Positions 61,727 to 64,000 of a stretch of DNA of 64,000 nucleotides are shown one piece after another; the first letter of the stretch is position 1; every line of letters starts with the position of its first letter. This DNA is from Chromatiaceae bacterium (GTDB taxonomy: Bacteria; Pseudomonadota; Gammaproteobacteria; Chromatiales; Chromatiaceae): contig JACKMK010000001.1 in NCBI GenBank assembly GCA_024235395.1, positions 248,001 through 312,000 on the forward strand, in the 5' to 3' direction. The position numbers and the translations under genes were made by a program. The notes beneath the pieces were generated by a model, which was given only the letters and a program-made list of their open reading frames with translations, was not told the DNA's origin and did not search any database.

Positions 61727-62923
61727 ATGAACCCGCCCATCCAGATCCGTCAAAACCTCCCGGTAATGGCGCTCGCCATCGTGGCCATCGCCCTGCTGGT
61801 GGCGATCTACTTCGCCCCCACCTGGTGGGTCGCCCTGAAGGCACCCAACTATCCGCCGGAGGCCTTTCCGGATGGGGTCCGCATCCACTTCCATATGAAT
61901 GGCGTGTTCAACGGCTGCCGCAAGATCGAGAGCACCGAGATCCGCGAGGACCAGGCGCTCGACTGCGTGCACGAGATGGACACGATCAACCACTACGTCG
62001 GCATGTACCCGATTGCGGCCGGTGGCGTCATCGAGCGCGCCTTCTCACCGTTCCTGGTATCGATGCTGGGTGTCATGATCGTGGGTTTCGCATGTTCCCA
62101 GCGGGCGTTGCGTCTGGGGATCATGAGCGCCGGTTTCGCATTCATCGTCGGTTGGATGGCAGTGACGTTCTTCGGCGAAGACGGGCTCAGCTTCCAGAAC
62201 ACCGGCTACGTCGAATCGATGGTGACCTCGATGGACCAGGAGGCCGGCAGCGAAGCGGAAGCCGAACCCGAGCCCTCGGGGATCATCGCGCGTCTGAAGG
62301 CGGAGATGGCTGAGGTCGCGGCGCGCGAAAAGGGCGAACAGCCTGCCGCAGCGGCCGAAGCGGAGGTCACCGAGCGCTCGGCCAAGACAGACTACATCGA
62401 GAGCCTGCGTGTCACCTACGAGAAAGACCGCGAGCGCCGCGGTGCCAGCGTGGTGCCCGAATGGAGCGGCAGTGGCCGGCAACTGCTGCTCTGGCACTAT
62501 GAGAAGAGTCTTGGGCGCTACTTCAACAATCCAGCGGAGATCGGCCCCTTGGTGTCGGCGATGGGTACCGCCTTCTATGTCGTGTTCTTCGGCATTGTCG
62601 CTGCGATGCTGGTACTGCTGTACGGCGCGCTCCGCGGCAAAGGGCCCCTGTACTGGTTGCTGGCGGCGGTGCCCGCCTTGCTGCCGGTGTTCTTCATCAT
62701 CGACTACTCCGCCTGGCTCTGGTGGTACGGCCACCGCCTGAACGACATGGGTGCCTTTACCGTCAAGCCGTTCATGCCGACCGTGTTCGGAGACGGCAAG
62801 GTGGCCCAGTTCTCGACGCACTCTTACCCGTACTGGGGATTCGGTCTGATGCTGGTCCTCAGCGTCGTCGTCGCACTGATGGTGATCATGCGCCGCAAGC
62901 AACTCAGTCGTGCCGATACCTGA
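61727..62923 (+). CDS. nosB: NosB-like integral membrane protein of the nos cluster
   Basis: 398 residues from ATG 61727; upstream codons in the frame are not conserved-looking. About six membrane helices: near 14-32, 112-130, 137-155, then after a charged, Glu/Ala-rich loop (about 165-245), three or four more (YVVFFGIVAAMLVLLYG, LYWLLAAVPALLPVFFI, YWGFGLMLVLSVVVALMVI). A periplasmic segment has FPDGVRIHFHMNGVFNGC and INHYVGMYPIAAGG. Position between nosZ and nosD and topology match NosB, found only in clade II clusters; its role in N2O reduction is unsettled. Confidence 0.78.
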   Translation: MNPPIQIRQNLPVMALAIVAIALLVAIYFAPTWWVALKAPNYPPEAFPDGVRIHFHMNGVFNGCRKIESTEIREDQALDCVHEMDTINHYVGMYPIAAGGVIERAFSPFLVSMLGVMIVGFACSQRALRLGIMSAGFAFIVGWMAVTFFGEDGLSFQNTGYVESMVTSMDQEAGSEAEAEPEPSGIIARLKAEMAEVAAREKGEQPAAAAEAEVTERSAKTDYIESLRVTYEKDRERRGASVVPEWSGSGRQLLLWHYEKSLGRYFNNPAEIGPLVSAMGTAFYVVFFGIVAAMLVLLYGALRGKGPLYWLLAAVPALLPVFFIIDYSAWLWWYGHRLNDMGAFTVKPFMPTVFGDGKVAQFSTHSYPYWGFGLMLVLSVVVALMVIMRRKQLSRADT

Positions 62924-62933
62924 GGATCGGGCG

Positions 62934-64000
62934 ATGCACGTTCGCCTGGCGAGACCCTGGGCGGCAATACCGATCGCTTGGCTCATCCTGACCACGGTCG
63001 CCTCGGCCGAGCTGCCGTCGTTCCAGGCGCTGATCGACGCGGCGGAACCGAACAGCCTGCTTTCACCGCCGGCCGGCACCTATGCCGGTCCGGTCATCGT
63101 CGACAAACCGCTGGATATCGACGGTCGTGGCGAGGTCACGATCGATGCCGGAGGAAAAGGCAGTGTCGTGGTACTGGACACCGACGGCGCGACGCTGCGC
63201 AATCTGCACCTGATCAACTCCGGCGACTCTCACAACGACCTCGATGCCGGCGTTCAGGTACGCGGCAATTTCAATGTCGTGAAGGACAATCGCATTGAGG
63301 ACTGCCTGTTCGGCGTCGATATGCAGCAGTCCGAAAACAATATCGTGCGCCGTAACCACATCACCTCGAAACCGGTCGAACTGGGCATACGCGGCGATGC
63401 AATTCGACTCTGGTACAGCTTCTCGAACCGCGTTGAAGACAACACCGTCGTCGACTCGCGTGACATCGTCGTCTGGTATTCGCGCGACAACGTCATCCGG
63501 CGAAATTCGGCGCGTGGCGGCCGTTACTCCCTGCATTTCATGTACTCGCAGTACAACCTGGTGGAGGACAACGATTTTCGCGGCAACTCGGTCGGCATCT
63601 TCCTGATGTACAGCGACAGCGTGGTGGTCCGCAGAAACCACATCTCGCACGCTGTCGGGGCCGCCGGCGTCGGTATCGGGTTCAAGGAGACCAGTGACGT
63701 CGACATCGTCGATAACGAGATCCTGTACTGTGCGACCGGGCTGCATCTCGACGTGTCGCCTTTCCAACCCGACACGAGCAACCGGATCCATGGCAATCTG
63801 CTCGCCTACAACGGTATTGGCATCCAGTTCCTGAACGATTGGACCGGCAACGTGTTCGAGGACAATCTGCTCAAGGGCAACCTGACCCCGGTCGCTGTCC
63901 TCGGCGGCAAGACCGCAGCACGCAACGACTGGAACGGCAATCATTGGGACGACTATGCGGGGTTCGACCGTGATCGCGACGGCATCGGCGACACGCCGTA
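62934..64000 (+). CDS. nosD: NosD copper-site assembly protein, 3' end outside window
   Basis: The frame opens at ATG 62934 and runs off the right edge (355 codons seen). A signal peptide (PWAAIPIAWLILTTVASA) is followed by a right-handed beta-helix of parallel repeats (VIVDKPLDIDGRGEVTI, NVVKDNRIEDCLFGVDM, NIVRRNHI, NTVVDSRDIVVWYS, HFMYSQYNLVEDNDFR). The typical NosD ending NHWDDYAGFDRDRDGIGDTP is reached at the edge, so the gene is nearly complete apart from its C-terminal helix. NosD is needed with NosF and NosY for the CuZ site; those genes would lie beyond the window. Confidence 0.92.
   Translation, partial: MHVRLARPWAAIPIAWLILTTVASAELPSFQALIDAAEPNSLLSPPAGTYAGPVIVDKPLDIDGRGEVTIDAGGKGSVVVLDTDGATLRNLHLINSGDSHNDLDAGVQVRGNFNVVKDNRIEDCLFGVDMQQSENNIVRRNHITSKPVELGIRGDAIRLWYSFSNRVEDNTVVDSRDIVVWYSRDNVIRRNSARGGRYSLHFMYSQYNLVEDNDFRGNSVGIFLMYSDSVVVRRNHISHAVGAAGVGIGFKETSDVDIVDNEILYCATGLHLDVSPFQPDTSNRIHGNLLAYNGIGIQFLNDWTGNVFEDNLLKGNLTPVAVLGGKTAARNDWNGNHWDDYAGFDRDRDGIGDTP

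Overview
The window is high-GC DNA that reads as a gammaproteobacterial chromosome. The protein families, Sec and Tat signals, FNR-type and sigma-54-type sites, DUF3300/DUF2950 pair and combination of uptake hydrogenase, H2 sensor and nitrous oxide reductase suggest a facultative chemolithotroph, perhaps near the sulfur-oxidising Chromatiales. That placement is inference. I saw no rRNA, tRNA, CRISPR array or insertion sequence.

Layout. (1) 1-24 kb: ordinary chromosomal genes. These include a partial outer-membrane barrel, DUF2950 and DUF3300 proteins, a Crp-like/acyltransferase fusion, an esterase, a haloacid dehalogenase, an amidohydrolase, a TerB-like two-gene unit, a membrane class III cyclase divergent from an RND/MMPL exporter that carries a cyclic-nucleotide-binding domain, a glucan phosphorylase, and a Cache-type hybrid histidine kinase. 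(2) 24.4-36.1 kb, minus strand: a hyb-type [NiFe] uptake hydrogenase operon (hybO-A-B-C-D, a HypC paralogue, hybE, hypB-C-D-E-X). It starts at a sigma-54-type -24/-12 promoter about 55 bp before hybO. (3) 36.3-42.5 kb: an accessory stretch with partly lower GC. It holds putative metallopeptidases, a small Cys-rich protein, an orphan DUF4157 (eCIS core) protein with two HExxH motifs, and a perfect 461-bp tandem duplication that leaves a truncated ybjQ copy. (4) 42.5-52 kb, minus strand: the H2-sensing and maturation half, hoxJ-hoxB-hoxC-hypF, then a second sigma-54-type promoter, then a 63-residue His-rich membrane protein, hupK, hypA and hoxA. (5) 52-57.7 kb: YceI, PilZ, class II amidotransferase, M48 protease, Mut7-C and rubrerythrin-like proteins. 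(6) 58-64 kb, plus strand: a Sec-type (clade II-like) nosZ cluster, nosZ, two c-type cytochromes, nosB and a nosD cut by the window edge. A perfect FNR box precedes nosZ and a near-consensus one precedes the di-haem cytochrome.

How it works together (inference). HybOC oxidises H2 in the periplasm and HybA/HybB pass electrons to quinone. HypA-F and HypX, HybD, HybE and HupK build the NiFe site. HoxBC sense H2 and signal through HoxJ to HoxA, which should act at the two sigma-54 promoters, one of which lies in front of its own operon. Under low oxygen an FNR/DNR regulator turns on NosZ and its cytochromes, giving a path from H2 to N2O. The oddest points are a Cys-to-Pro change at a proximal-cluster ligand of HybO, a GAFTSA loop in HoxA, the cyclic-nucleotide-domain exporter, and the accessory stretch that splits the hydrogenase locus.
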